Below are positions 24,201-36,149 of a stretch of 64,000 nucleotides of DNA, one piece after another. A program made the translations under genes and the position numbers. Where the stretch lies: the NCBI GenBank assembly GCA_039583875.1, contig CM077150.1, positions 588,501-652,500 on the forward strand. The letters are read 5' to 3'. The first letter of the stretch is position 1; each line of letters opens with the position of its first letter. The stretch comes from Platanthera guangdongensis (lineage: Eukaryota > Streptophyta > Magnoliopsida > Asparagales > Orchidaceae). The notes beneath the pieces are model-generated. The model did not search any database. It worked only from the letters and a program-made list of their open reading frames with translations, and was not told the DNA's origin.

Positions 24201-25256
24201 AAAGTGGGATCAAAATGGTAAAAAATTTGAGGTTATCTACCATATGACTGGAACATCCGTTGTCGATGAACCATAGAAATGGGGAGGCTTGATCTTTGTC
24301 ATCTTTGCAGGTGAACAGGTAATGGCTGTCTTCTGCATCATTTCTTTTAATTACCTTGGCTTCTTCTTTCTTTTTGATCCAACAGTTTTGTGCTGAATGA
24401 TTCTGTATTTTGCAAGTTTTACAGCGGAAAAAACAATCTCTTGTATCATGGTTTTGTTTTTTGCATATAATACAAGAGGTGTGCTCACCATTTTTGTTTT
24501 GTAGCCTGCCTTCTTTCTTCTTAGTGGTTTTAATATAGACTCCTTCTTTCTTGTGTTTCTTTTGCTCCTCTCCCTTGTGATGAAAATTCATCCTCGTTTG
24601 AAAAGCTTTATCAATAGTTTGAATATTTGGAATAAGGAGCTCTTCGTGAGATTTGAGTGACCCCATCAGTTCAGTAACTATGAGGTTATCCAAATCATGA
24701 GACTCAAGGATGGCAGCAATAATATAATTGTGGGATTTTGGGAGTGAACGAAGTATTTTTTTCAACTACTTGCTGTTCATCCAAAATCCTGCCAAGATTC
24801 CTGATTTGATTTACAACTGCAGTAACTTTTGCAAAAAAAGTCTAGTGATGTTTCACCTTCTTTCATTACCAGGGAATCAAATTGGCGTCGTAAACTTGTA
24901 AGCTTGATCTTTATCACCTTCTTTGTCCCCTTGTATTCATTTTTGAGCCTTTACCAGGCTTCATGAGTGGATTTCAACCCCATGATTCTGGGATAGATGT
25001 TTCTTGAAACAGCTTGTTGTATAAAATATAATACCAGTGCATCCTTCTTAACATCTTTTCTTCGCTGAGGAAGTGTTCCTACAGCCTGATTTTCAGGAAC
25101 GATAATGATGATCCTAGTTTGAACAATCTCAAGCAGATCTTGCGATCAAAGTAGCATCTCCATCTTATCACGCCAATATTCATAGAGCTCGTCATTGAAA
25201 ATTGGGATTGAAGAGTGGGTGTAATTCGACAAGAGATTAGTAGATAATGACACCAT
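21276..25256 (-). pseudogene. Copia gag-pol polyprotein (multiply broken)
   Basis: The frame starts at ATG 25256 (MVSLSTNLLSNYT), 41 nt after the PBS. In order: gag; paired CCHC-like knuckles at about 24330-24480 (CIICKKQNHDTRDC, CKTCKIQNHSAQNC); protease WFIDNGCSSHM near 24250; GAG-pre-integrase HHRLGHL near 23830; integrase (23019-23594, with VERRNQNMV); RT ([10 protein letters not shown] near 22340); RNase H to about 21276 (KHIDIKFHYIREL, QLADMMTKTL). At least six stops or frame changes separate these. The enzyme order PR-IN-RT-RH identifies Ty1/copia. No product can be made intact. Confidence 0.92.
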
Positions 25257-25296
25257 TTTAGGATTGAGAGAGACCTATGATGTCCTTATACAGAGG

Positions 25297-25308
25297 CTCT
25301 GATACCAC
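25297..25308 (-). other. Primer-binding site, initiator tRNA-Met
   Basis: Minus-strand TGGTATCAGAGC lies one base inside the 5' LTR. It is the exact 12-nt complement of the plant initiator tRNA-Met 3' end. Confidence 0.92.
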
Positions 25309-25309
25309 T

Positions 25310-25566
25310 GATGGATATCAAATACAACATAGTAAGAAAGCAAAAAGGAATGAGAATGTGTTTGCTTGGCAGTTTTACTTATTGTTACTATTCCCTGAAA
25401 TACTTGAATACAACATGGATATTTATACCCATTACATTTCAGTTTTACAACTTAAATGACACTTAATGGCAGCTGTTACATGAGTAGACAGTTACACAAT
25501 ATTACTTAATTATAATAAAATGCAACTTTAAGTTTTATTTAATGCAGGTGTCGAGTTACATTTACA
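25310..25566 (-). repeat. 5' LTR of copia element
   Basis: The 257-bp LTR is bounded by the PBS on its left and the target duplication TCCCA on its right. Confidence 0.92.
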
Positions 25567-26390
25567 TCCCAGCTGTCTTAGTAACTCGCGCTTGTATTCT
25601 GCAAGGAATTGAAGTTTTCACGGGGAGGGGGGGGGATGTTGAAGGTCAGCATAGTCCTCTTTGTCGCACTTCATAACTAGTTCGACCTTCCTTGTCTCAT
25701 CATCGAGGCACACCTCATCGAACACCTTCCTCGCGACACCCTCCTCCAGCTTGCCTCCGATATTTTCCTAATCTCGAGCATAGGCCCACAACCTCATGAC
25801 CTGGTATTTTTACTATGCACTATATTATTTCTATTATGATAAGAACTTCATTGATTGAACAATATATATAATAGGTCGCGTGACATCTCCTGGCACTGTG
25901 TGGATATATGTCATCGGCATGCCACTATGTGAGTATCAAATGTGCACGGCCACTGCTTTTCTTGAGCTAGAGGTGAGAATGGATCAGATAACGGCGAGCC
26001 AACTTGGTCGCTGAGTTACCGAGCTCGAGGTGTGAATGTCTAAGGCGAAAGAATTATAGCATCAGCTGGAGGGCTCGGACGCAAAGCATTATGCTAGCAA
26101 CAAGCTAGAAAGGAAGTATGTAAACATCGAACACCAATAAGATCTACTTCAAATAGATCTGTGGTATTCATGCATTTATAGGTGTGGTGGGCACCCTTAC
26201 TCGCATGGAGGACCACATCCACCTAAGCGAGGAGTTCATGGTGAGGGCCACTAAAGAGATGCAGCTGGTGTAAGATGGGATGGACAGGTTGCCATGTACA
26301 GACCCAGAAACAGTGTGGAAACCAATCAACTCTATGACTTGGCAACTTCAATGTTATTGATGTACTCTTATCTTTTTTTTTATTAAAGTA
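25567..26390 (+). other. Continuation of the interrupted degenerate sequence
   Basis: It continues the sequence ending at 20998. Plus-strand words such as GAGCTAGAGGTGAGAATGGATCAG and AGCAACAAGCTAGAAAGGAAG read as Glu/Lys-rich, coiled-coil-like peptide in short pieces between stops. This hints at a decayed gypsy-type gag-like ORF. I see no intact gene. Confidence 0.3.
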
Positions 26391-26819
26391 TGTTGCAGTA
26401 TGGAGGCCGGGCGGTCTGTTGCTGTTCGGAGGCCGGGCGGTTTGGCGGTTTATCCAAACAGCTTGTCTGCTGGGCTGTTGTTGTTTGGTATCCCAGCGGT
26501 CTGGCGGTTTGACTCAGACGACTTGGAGACCGGCGGTCTAGCGGTCTCCTGTGGCGGCTTGTTCTCTATGGCAGCTTGTTCTCTCCTTCTGGTGGATGTT
26601 GAGCGGTTAGACTGCTTGTCTAACCACACGACTTATTCGGTTTGTTTATTTGTAAAGACGCATGTACTTGTAATTATTTAGTCTCACATTGCTTATTTAT
26701 AATCTCTCGCATCTCCTCCATTCTATAAAAAGGAGGTCATACCTTTATAATATACACCTTTTTTGGATAATAAAATATGTTACTCCAAATTTTCGGCCTG
26801 TTTGTTTTCTGTTCGCACA
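26391..26819 (+). repeat. 5' LTR of a second copia element
   Basis: The 429-bp LTR starts TGTTGCAGTATGG and ends CTGTTCGCACA directly before a tRNA-Met PBS. U3 repeats the motif GGCGGTCTGGCGG/GGCCGGGCGGT. A TATA box (TATAAAAAGG) is at about 26726 and an AATAAAAT polyadenylation-type signal at about 26768. Confidence 0.85.
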
Positions 26820-26830
26820 TGGTATCAGAG
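26820..26830 (+). other. Primer-binding site, initiator tRNA-Met
   Basis: TGGTATCAGAG abuts the LTR end. Confidence 0.9.
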
Positions 26831-27239
26831 GACTCGATATTTTCCTCCTGATTTTGTGAGGCCTCTCTGTACGCGCGGCTTGATTCTTCTTCTCGTGCCC
26901 TATCTTCGCGACTTGTTTCTTCGGCCTTCTCTCTCCCTGTTCGCGTGGTTTCTTTCTCTCCTTGTCATTGCCCTTTGTGTGTGCGGACTCTTTGATTCCT
27001 CTTTCTTCTCACCGCGACATGTTCCTCTTGCAGTGTCCTTTCTTTAGTCGTTGCATCCTCCTTTTGTCGCTGCTACCAGTTCTTAAGTTATAGCATCCTA
27101 CTCTTCTTCCTGCGACCTGTGCCTAGTCATCGCGCCCTCCTTTTCTACCCGCGCCCTGCTCTTTATCGCCGCGACCTGTTCTTTGTCACCACGACCTCTC
27201 CTTCTAGATGTGACTTGTTCTTCTTACTGCTCTCTTCTA

Positions 27240-28290
27240 TGGCAACCTCAGATATCTCTACCACCACTACTCTTGTTTCCGCTCCTCCTCCTACTCCTCC
27301 CACTCCTTAGGGCAACCTTGGCACCGTTTCCAAACTCATCGGTCCCAACTACCCGGATTGGATTGTCTTCTTCACCTTCCTTCTCCGCTCCTAATGCAAA
27401 CATCATCATCTCACCAATGACCCTCCTCTGCATGATTTCCCTCTCTTTAATGATTGGGATGCTAGTGATGCTCTTGTCTGCACATGACTGGCTAACAACC
27501 TCTCTGATGAATGCCTACCAGTCATCTGTCATGATGAAACGACCAAGGTTTCTTGGCTACATCTTACCGTTCTCTACTCCAAGGGGGCTCAGATGTCCCG
27601 CATCTATACTCTGTATGCGGACCTGTTTGCCCGTCCCTCCATGTCTCCTGTTGGTTCTTACCAATAAGTTCAGGCTCTCGAAGCCAAAATTCTCCAAAAT
27701 TGCCCCTTCTCTGCAGATCTCGCTGAGCAATAAAAACACTTCCAGGAGCTTCTGGTTGTGTGTTATCTTCTGCGACTTCCTGAGTCGTATGACATGATAC
27801 GTCAACAAATCCTTGGCGAGGCGGAGTCTCCCACCCTGGATGCTACTACTGCCCGCATAGCCGTTGTTACCTCTCTGCTACAATGTCTGCTGTTATCCTC
27901 CCCTCCTCCACCGGACAGCTGCGCTCACCATACTCAGCGAAGTGGCTCTGGTGGCCGCCACCTCCCATCCAGCGAATGTGGTTCTTCTCGCTTTCTCTGC
28001 TCTCACTGTGGCCGCACCGGCCACACGGTTGATTGCTGCTAGAAGAAGCATCCTCATCTTCGACCATCTGGGGACGCTTCCACTTCTTCTTTGAAGTCCT
28101 ACGCCTCCGTGATCATGTATTTAGGTAGTGCCCTCGTCGCTACTCAAGGTAAATGGCTGATCGAACTTGGTGCTACCAATCGTATGACTGGCAATCCGCA
28201 ATGTTTTTCTCACCTAGAACAGCATGATCGGTTTTTTATGGTTATTTTGCATCGGGTCCGAAAACTTGATGCGGTTAAAACTACAAAAAT
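27240..28290 (+). pseudogene. Copia gag with protease start (broken, 3' truncated)
   Basis: It starts at ATG 27240 (MATSDISTTTTLVS). Copia gag motifs follow across several stops: KLIGPNYPDW, TLYADLFARPS, YLLRLPESYDMIRQQIL. A CCHC zinc knuckle CSHCGRTGHTVDCC is at about 27998-28039. The protease active-site region reads WLIELGATNRMTGN near 28150, where family members have a D-S-G triad, so the catalytic Asp is replaced. Homology stops near 28290 and the rest of pol and the 3' LTR are missing. Confidence 0.85.
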
Positions 28291-28875
28291 TGGTGAGTAT
28301 TCCTGCGGCACCCCGGGCGGTTTTATTTAAGGAAAAAGGTGGATGTGGTTTTTATTTATAAAATGGGTCGCGCGGATTTATTAATTTGGATATAAAAAAA
28401 TGAGATCGAGTTTCAACGAAAGGAGGCAAGTGCACCTATCGCGTGTAGTACAGGATATTCCGGGTGGAATATCGAGATCGTATTGTTCTCGGAGTTGGGT
28501 CGATTATTTCTGCTCTTCCCTGGAGGGAACTATTATTTTACCGATAATTACTTGTCGGGTATTTTATATATAATAAAAATGACAGAAAAATGAAAGCAAA
28601 AAAAGGTGGAGTCGATGACGAGCTTAGCGCGACGGTATCAAATAGAATTTGAATTAAAATAAACTTTTAATAAAAAGAGATCCTAATTTTCAAATCAATT
28701 AAGGCGGAGACTTGGTCGTGGAGGTTCCACTAAAATGAGCTCACCTAGCTATAGGGATATCGCTCACCTGAACGATAAGACTATTTGACCGGGCTCTTGT
28801 CCAACGAAGGATTCCTCTTAACGCCCGCATTACACTAAGAACCCCGCTATTAGGTGGGGAACACAATCCGGTAGA
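28291..28875. other. Unassigned sequence before the SIRE-like element
   Basis: No ORF is supported. The phrase GCAAGTGCACCTATCGCG and its surroundings resemble non-coding parts of plant gypsy elements, but I cannot assign it. The last 5 bp (GTAGA) should be the target duplication of the next element. Confidence 0.3.
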
Positions 28876-29014
28876 TGTTGGGTACATTGGAATATATGTA
28901 CCAGATTTGAAAAACCCTCACCCTACTCAATGATATACATCAAGGTGTATTTGATGTGCTTTGAGTTTATTTGTGCCGGTTAAGTAACTGCAGGATTGCA
29001 GGAAACGTTTCTAA

Positions 29015-29820
29015 GTCCATGTGTCGACACCTAGAAGAAAAGTGTCAACACTTAAGAAGGCTTGCGTCAACACCAGAAGAAAAGGGTCGACACTTGGAGT
29101 AATTGTGTCGACATCAGGAAGGCAGAGTCGACACCAGAAGAAAAGTGTCGACACATACAGGCAGTGTCGACACACAGTGAAGAATTGTCTACATAATCAG
29201 TGTCGACACTTAGAGGCAGTGTCGACACCCAGAGAAACTTTGTCGACATCAAAAGTGTCGATACCAGGAGGCTATGTCGACACTCAGCAAACTTCAACAA
29301 AGTTAAAGTACATGTGTCGACACAAAGGAGATGTGTCGACACTCAATAAAGTTTCAACACATGAAGGCATGTGTCGACACAAAGGAGATGTGTCGACACT
29401 CAGCAAAGTTTCAACACATGAAGGCATGTGTCGAGACAAAGGAGATTTGTCGACACTCAGCAAAGTTTCAACACATGAAGGCATATGTCGACACAAAGAA
29501 GATGTGTCGACACTTGGCAAGTTTCAACACAAGAAGATGTGTCGACACAAAGGAGTTGTGTCGACACACAGCAGAAATCAACTAAGTATTGAAGAAGAAG
29601 TACTTGTGTCGACACACTCAATCAGTGTCGACACATTCTACAGAAGGCTTGTGTCGACACACAGAATCAGTGTCGATACATTCTGAAGAAGCAGTGTCGA
29701 GAAGCTGTTACAACAACACAAGGAGTTGTGTCGACACCATCAAGGCTAGTGTCGACACTTAGTCTACTTGTGTCGACACTTAGTCTATTTGTGTCGACAC
29801 ATAATGACTATCTGTCTCGA
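29015..29820. repeat. GTGTCGACAC palindrome array in U3 (5' LTR)
   Basis: About 26 exact GTCGAC sites, mostly within the full decamer GTGTCGACAC, plus one-base variants, lie 15-50 bp apart over 800 bp. Larger units (ACACATGAAGGCATGTGTCG..., about 70 bp) are repeated in tandem at 29350-29520. Translations give Cys-Arg-His/Val-Ser-Thr repeats in all frames, which is an artefact of the motif. Confidence 0.95.
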
Positions 29821-29957
29821 CACTTTCAGACAGTGACAGAGATTTCAAGAAGTGACTGGATGACTTGACAGCTGCCATTTCAACCGGTCAACTGCAACTG
29901 TCAGAGCTGTCAGAAGGTTGTTAGAAACCGGATCAGCCGGTTACCTTGGAGGAAGAC

Positions 29958-29966
29958 TATTTAAAG
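29958..29966 (+). promoter_or_regulatory. TATA box of the SIRE-like LTR
   Basis: TATTTAAAG lies 135 bp after the last palindrome, at the expected U3/R border. Confidence 0.55.
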
Positions 29967-30829
29967 ACCTTTCTCCTTCAACAGAAGGGATGATCAATGA
30001 ATTGAAAAACAACACAACAAAGAAGAAGACCTTCAAGAGAAGATCTAAGAAGTTGGAGAGAGAGAGAGCTCCTTCTAAGAAGAACAGCTGTTGAACCAGG
30101 CTGAAAAGTAAGATTCAGATTGAGATCTGATTCTCAAGACAGCAGTTGATTGAAGATCATCTGCACAGGAGATTCAACCCTACTGTGCTCTAATTCAAGA
30201 AGCTTTGAAGAAAGCCAAGGGTGGTTGATCTCTGCAAAGTTCTTTCAAGAACTCATCAAAAAGCCAGTCAATCATCTCTCTCAGTCAGAGTTGTGGTTAA
30301 TTACCTTGTATTATTAAATTCTTGTAGGATCTTAAGGGATCTGAGTTGTAAGCCTAAACTATAAAGGCAGAGATAGGGCTTTTGTGCCTGAGTGTAGGAG
30401 ATTCTATTCTCTGAGTGTAGGCCTCGATTGAAGGCTGGTAGGGCTATTTAGCCTGAGTGTAGGTCTTGGTGAAGACTGAGTGGTAAGGCTTTGTGCCTGA
30501 GTTGTAGGAGTGGGGACACTCTGAGTTGTAGGAACCTGTTTGGGGTTCTGAGTTGTAAGATCTGAGGATCTGAGAAGAAGTGGAGAAGTTAGGCCGAATC
30601 TAGTACACTACTAGATAGGCAAAGGGGGAAAGTGGATGTACCCAGACCTTGGGGAACCACTATAAATCCTGTGTGCACTCTGTGTATGTTTGATTGTATG
30701 GTTGCTGTGTTGTGATAATTGTAGAATTGCATTTACTGTACAGTATTTCTGCCTTTAAAGTTAAAAAGATAAAGGTCACCTATTCACCCCCCCCCCCCCT
30801 CTAGGTGATTAGGCACTATTTCTTTCAAG

Positions 30830-30841
30830 TGGTATCAGAGC
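30830..30841 (+). other. Primer-binding site, initiator tRNA-Met
   Basis: TGGTATCAGAGC lies 2 nt after the LTR. Confidence 0.93.
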
Positions 30842-30917
30842 CAGGTTACTCAAAAAGGGACATAACAGTCTGAGTAAGATCCTGTAGGCAGAATCAGAAT
30901 AATCAAGATTCAAGAAA

Positions 30918-32956
30918 ATGGGTTCTAGTGAGAATCACAAAGAGCTGGGGTCCATGAAATTGCCAATCTGTAGAAAAGAGATTTTTGGCATATGGAAAGA
31001 GAGGGTTAGACTCTTTATGGAAGCATCTGACCCAAGAATATACATCACAGTCAAAGAAGGGCCATATGTGCCAATGAAGATATCCATTCTAGATGCAAAT
31101 CAGAAAACTCCTAAGGACTATTCAGAAATGACCAAAGATGAAATCATTCTGGCCACTATGGACAAGAGGGCCCAGAATATTATTGTTAGTGCAATTGATG
31201 ATGCAACATTTCAGAATTTAATTCATTGTAAAACTTCTAAAGAAATGTGGGACACATTAATAGTCTATATGGAGGGATCAGAAGAAGTAAGACAAGACAG
31301 GAAGTCTTTGTTAAATCAGGAATATGAAAGCTTCAGACAAGGAAAGTCTGATAGCATTACTGAATGCTACAAGAAGTTCTATAGGATAGTAAATGAATTG
31401 ATGTCCTATGGAAGAGAATTCAGCAACTATGAGCTGAATGACAAGTTCTTAAGATCCCTGACTAAGGACTGGGATACCAAGATTTGTGTCATTAGGGAAA
31501 TGGCCAAATTAGCTGATATACCTCCTCCAACTTTGTTTGGAAAACTGTTATCTTATGAAATGCAGTTATTGGCTAGAAAGGAGGAAGAGAAGACTACTAG
31601 AGTGGAGCACAAGGAAAGATCTGTGGCCTTCAAGACTGAAGCCACTAGGAAGTATAGAAGCAAGTCTCCATCTCCACCTCAAATAGTTGCTGAGGCTGTG
31701 ACAGATAATTCAGAAAGCAAGAATTCAGATAGCAGTGAAAGTGATGAAGATTTTGCAGCTTTCACTAGGCATTTTCAAAAGTTTCTGAAGAAGAAGTAGT
31801 GGAGGTCTAAGCCTTCCACTTCTCAGCCAAAAGATGACTATTATCAGAAAAGAAAGTCATCAAGGAATGACAGAAGCAGATCCAAGCCAAGCAAAGCTAC
31901 ATCTTCAAAGATTGTGTGCTATTGCTGCAATAGACAAGGACATGTAGTGGCTGACTGTCCTGAAAAGAGGAAGGAGTCAACTGACAGAAAGAAGACACAG
32001 TTTAAGGGCAAAAAGGAAAAGTCCTTTGTTGCCAAGAAAGACAAAAGTTTGACTGATCAGTCATCTTCAGAAACAGACTCAGAAGCTGAAGCCTATATTG
32101 GATTGTTTGCTGAAGAGGAGGAAGATGAGTTCATGCAGTTAATGAATTCAATTTATGAGCATGAGGACAATCAGTGCAAAGGGCTGATGGCCTTATCTGA
32201 AGGAGACAAAATCCAGGATCAGCCTGGACCAAGTAAGGTACAAAGTTGTTCTTCCAGTTCAATTTCTAGTACTGAGTCAGAATCAGATACATCTGCATCA
32301 AGTGATGTGGGTGGGTCTGAATCTGAAGGAGATATTCATCAGTTAATTGATGAATATAGGGACTTGTTGCAGGCCTTGAAGAAAAGCAAAACCTTAGCCA
32401 AAACTCAGGCAAAGGAGATTGCTAGTCTTAAATTGGCTGCTGCTGATTCAGACAAGTTGTTTGATCAGAAACTGAATGAAATAGCCAGGCTGAAGAACAT
32501 TATTGTTATTCAGATGGGTACTATTACATTAAGAATGATCAAATTAGAAATCTGGAGGCTAGACTTCAGAAGGAGAGAGAGATTGTAGCAAGTTTTTCTA
32601 AACCAAAATCTGTTTTACCTTTGATAGATGAGTTTGTACCTCATAAGGGTAAAACTGGATTGGGGTTTACAAAACCTGCCTGGACAGTTAAGTCCAAATC
32701 TAAGGGCAAAGCCCCAGCACTAAACAAGAAGGCTGTAGTAGATAATCCAGCCAGGGTTGTACCTAAACAAAGGTACAACAGGTTTGAGTGCTGGTGTTGT
32801 GGCAAGATAGGCCACTTTGCCATAGATTGTTGGCACAATTCAAGTGTCAAGGAGAGTAGCAAACTACCTGCTAGAAGAGCTACAGGTAGTTTTGTTAAAA
32901 GTCAAACTAACCTGCACCAAGGACCCAAGAATTATTTGGGTTCTAAGGTTAAGTAA
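30918..32956 (+). pseudogene. SIRE-like gag (one stop, one frameshift)
   Basis: It starts at ATG 30918 (MGSSENHKELGSMKLP), 76 nt after the PBS. A UBN2-type gag domain is seen in the first 290 codons (IWKERVRLFMEASD, MWDTLIVYMEGSEEVR, LRSLTKDWDTK). A TAG at 31797 interrupts the frame, which then resumes without a shift. A CCHC knuckle CYCCNRQGHVVADC follows at about 31917, then an acidic, Ser-rich, coiled-coil stretch. Frame changes near 32515. A second knuckle CWCCGKIGHFAIDC is at about 32790, and the frame ends at TAA 32954-32956. It would form the particle and bind RNA. Confidence 0.88.
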
Positions 32957-32962
32957 TCTGTT

Positions 32963-35900
32963 TTGCAGGTGAGTCCAAGTGGCCATGCCCCTATATGGTA
33001 CTTGGACAGTGGATGTTCCAGGCACATGACTGGAACTAGGGGATTGCTGAAGGACTATACACCAATCAAGGATGGCCCTAAAGTTACCTTTGGTGGTTCA
33101 GAAAAAGGAATCATCAAAGGCTTTGGTAACATTTCTAGTAACCAAATTACAATTACTCAAGTGGCTTATGTAAAGGGTTTGAAACATAACCTCATTAGCA
33201 TAAGTCAGCTGAGTGATTTAGGATATGACATCTCATTTGTCAAGGATGGTTGTCATATCAAAAGGTCAAGTGATCAAAAGATCATTCTGACAGGATATAG
33301 GAAGAGAAATGTCTATTGTCTTGACTTTGTATGTGAGAACAATGTTTCTCCTATTTGTCTTGTAGCTGATGAAAGAGTCTCACATTGTGTTAAATGGCAC
33401 AAGAGGCTGGCTCATCTTAACTATAAGACAATTGGTCAACTCTTTAGCAAAGAGTTAGTGAGGAATGGTCCTCAAGTTAAGTGTATAAAGGATGGGATAT
33501 GCTCAGCTTGTCAAAAAGGCAAGCAGACCAAATCCACCTTTCATAGCCTTGAGAACAAAGATGCTGTGAGGTGTCTATACCTCTTGCATATGGATCTTTT
33601 TGGTCCTATGCCAGTTCACAGCCTAGGTAGGAAGGTCTACACATTTGTGGTTGTAGATGACTATTCAAGGTTTTCCTGGGTGTTCTTCCTTAGACAAAAA
33701 TCTGAAACCCAAGTATCTTATATAGTTTTGTTAAACAAATTCAGAATGAATTGGACAGTACAGTGGTCAAAATCAGAAGTGACCATGGTACTGAATTTCA
33801 GTCTGAAAGTATGACAAAACTGTGTGAAGAATTTGGAATTTTTCAGGAATTTTCCTCACCAAGAACACCTCAGCAAAATGGTATTGCTGAAAGGAAAAAT
33901 AGAACCTTGATAGAGGCTGGTAGAACCCTATTGAGTGACACATCTCTCCCAGAATATTTCTGGGCTGAGGCAGTAAACACTGCTTGTCATGTGATCAATA
34001 GGGCTACTATCACCAAGAGCCACAAGAAGACCCCCTATGAGATTGTGAAGGGCAGAAAACCAAATTTATCCTATTTCAGGATCTTTGGTTGCAAGTGTTA
34101 TATCCTTAACAATGGTAAGTCTTATCTAACCAAGTTTGCTGCCAAATCCCAAGAGGGGATCTTTGTTGGGTACAGCAATAATAGTAAGGCTTATAGGGTC
34201 TACAACTTGATTACTCAAGTTGTAGAAGAGTCTGTTCATGTAGTTTTTGATGAAGCTAGACTCATTAACAATGAATTGCCAAGAAGTGTTTGCAGCTCTA
34301 CAGGTGTAACTGAGAAGATGGACAAGCTTACCTTAACAGAAGGTTCTTCTGCAAGTCAGCAAGTGGAAGATGGTGGCTGTTGTCCAGGGGGAGTACAAGA
34401 TACTCCTGATGCTGAAGAAGACCAAGAGATGCAGCTAAATGAAGAGACTGAAGGTGTACAACCTGAAGACAGGCTGCCTCCAGCAAATAGGCACTTAAAG
34501 GATCATCCAGCCAATCAAATAATTGGAGATCCCAGACAAGGGGTGCAAACAAGGAGCAGGAATCTAAGTACAGTTCTTTACTCCAGTTTTCTATCCCAAG
34601 TAGAGCCAAAGAAGTTTGAAGAAGCAATCCTAGACCCTCATTGGATTGAGGCCATGCAAGAGGAGCTGAATCAATTCAAAAGATGCAAGGTCTGGGAGCT
34701 AGTTCCTAAACCCAAGGACCACAACATATTGGAACTAAGTGGATCTTTAGGAACAAGTTGGATGAGAATGGAATCATCATAAAGAATAAAGCTAGACTTG
34801 TTGCAAAGGGATATAGGCAGGAAGAAGGTATTGATTTTGATCAAACCTTTGCTCCAGTAGCAAGACTGGAAGCAATAAGGATGTTCCTTGCCTATGCAAC
34901 ATATCAAGGATTTAAGGTATATCAAATGGATGTTAAGTCAGCTTTTCTGAATGGAAATCTGAAGGAAGAAGTCTATGTAGAGCAGCCATCAGGTTTTGTT
35001 GATTCTCTTAAACCTGATTATGTATATAGACTTAGGAAGGCTTTGTATGGGTTAAAACAAGCCCCAAGGGCTTGGTATGAAACCCTGTCTAGTTTCCTCA
35101 TTGAGAATAAATTCTCAAGGGGAAAATAGACAAGACTCTATTCCTTAGGGAATCCAGAGGCAAGATTATCTTAGTCCAAATATATGTAGATGACATAATA
35201 TTTGGGTCTACAGAAAGTAGTCTTTGCAGAAAGTTTGCAAAACTCATGCAAGGACAATTTGAAATGAGCAGTATGGGGGAACTTAAGTTCTTCTTGGGTC
35301 TCCAAGTTAGACAGACTGAAGATGGATTATCCATATGCCAGTCTAAGTTCACCCTAGAGTTGATAAGGAAGTATGGTATGGAATCATCCACTACCATGAA
35401 AACTCCTATGGGGTCAAGCATGTCTCTAAGCAAAGATGATGCAGGGAAACCTGTAGATGAAACTTTGTATAGAGGGATAGTTGGCTCCCTACTGTATTTG
35501 ACTGCTAGTAGACCAGATATCATGTATGCTACATGTGTCTGTGCTAGGTACCAAGCTTGCCCTAAAGAATCTCATTTGACAGCAGTCAAAAGAATTTTGA
35601 GATATCTTAAGGGCACACCTTATCTAGGCCTTTGGTACCCTAGGAATGGAGATTTTGTACTGACAGGTTATTCAGATGCAGATTTTGCAGGCTGCAAGGA
35701 AGATAGGAAGAGTACTACAGGAACCTGTCAATTTCTAGGTGGAAGGCTGGTGTCATGGAGTAGCAAGAAGCAAACCAGTGTGGCTATCTCCACAGCAGAG
35801 TCAGAGTATGTGGCTGCAGGAAGTTGCTGTGCTCAACTTCTATGGATTCAACATCAGCTAGAAGATTATGGTATTCAAGTAAGTAGGACACCTTTATTTT

Positions 35901-36127
35901 GTGATTCTACTAGTGTCATTTCTATTGCAAATAATCCTGTCTCCCATAGTAGGACTAAGCACATAGAAATTAAATACCATTTTCTAAGAGAACATGTGGA
36001 AAAAGAAGACATTTCCCTAGAGTATGTTAAGACAGATAATCAGTTAGCTGATATGTTTACTAAGCCCTTAGATGAAACCAAATTCAATAAGTTTAAAATT
36101 GAATTAGGAATGATAAACTTAGAATAG
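32963..36127 (+). pseudogene. SIRE-like pol: protease, integrase, RT, RNase H
   Basis: Protease WYLDSGCSRHMTG (32998). GAG-pre-integrase WHKRLAHLNY (33393). Integrase with an apparently complete DDE triad: D in HMDLFGP, D in IRSDHGTEF, E in NGIAERKNRTL. RT with [24 protein letters not shown] and YVDD at about 35181-35192. RNase H with YSDADFAG, STAESEYVA, KHIEIKYHF and NQLADMFTKPL, ending at 36127. Frameshifts near 33740, 34740 and 35117 break the frame. Catalytic motifs otherwise look undamaged, so the element is relatively young or its frame errors recent. Confidence 0.92.
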
Positions 36128-36149
36128 TTTACAAAAATTGGCTAAGTAA

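Larger units (their letters stand above)
20999..25566 (-). mobile_element. Complete Ty1/copia element, coding-dead
   Basis: LTRs at 20999-21257 and 25310-25566 are about 258 bp and nearly identical. The target duplication TCCCA is perfect (20994-20998 and 25567-25571). On the minus strand the order is 5' LTR, PBS for initiator tRNA-Met, leader, gag-pol, G-rich PPT, 3' LTR. The polyprotein frame is broken many times. Flanks rejoin at GTCTCCCA/GCTGTC, showing insertion into an older degenerate sequence. Confidence 0.95.
28876..30827 (+). repeat. 5' LTR of the SIRE-like element
   Basis: This 1952-bp LTR starts TGTTGGGTACATTGG and ends TTTCTTTCA. U3 (to about 29957) is dominated by GTGTCGACAC palindromes. 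After the TATA box, R/U5 holds GGCTTTGTGCCTGAGTGTAGG-like repeats (30350-30540) and a C run near the end (30787-30799). Confidence 0.92.

Noticed and set aside
29021..29686. Long open frames with Cys-Arg-His / Val-Ser-Thr repeats (also at 39751-40314 and on the minus strand)
   Set aside because: They are translations of the GTGTCGACAC repeat, open in several frames of both strands inside LTR U3; no protein is implied.
31797..31799. Programmed stop-codon readthrough in the SIRE-like gag
   Set aside because: The frame resumes after a single TAG, but the copy has several other frameshifts, so a random mutation is the simpler explanation.
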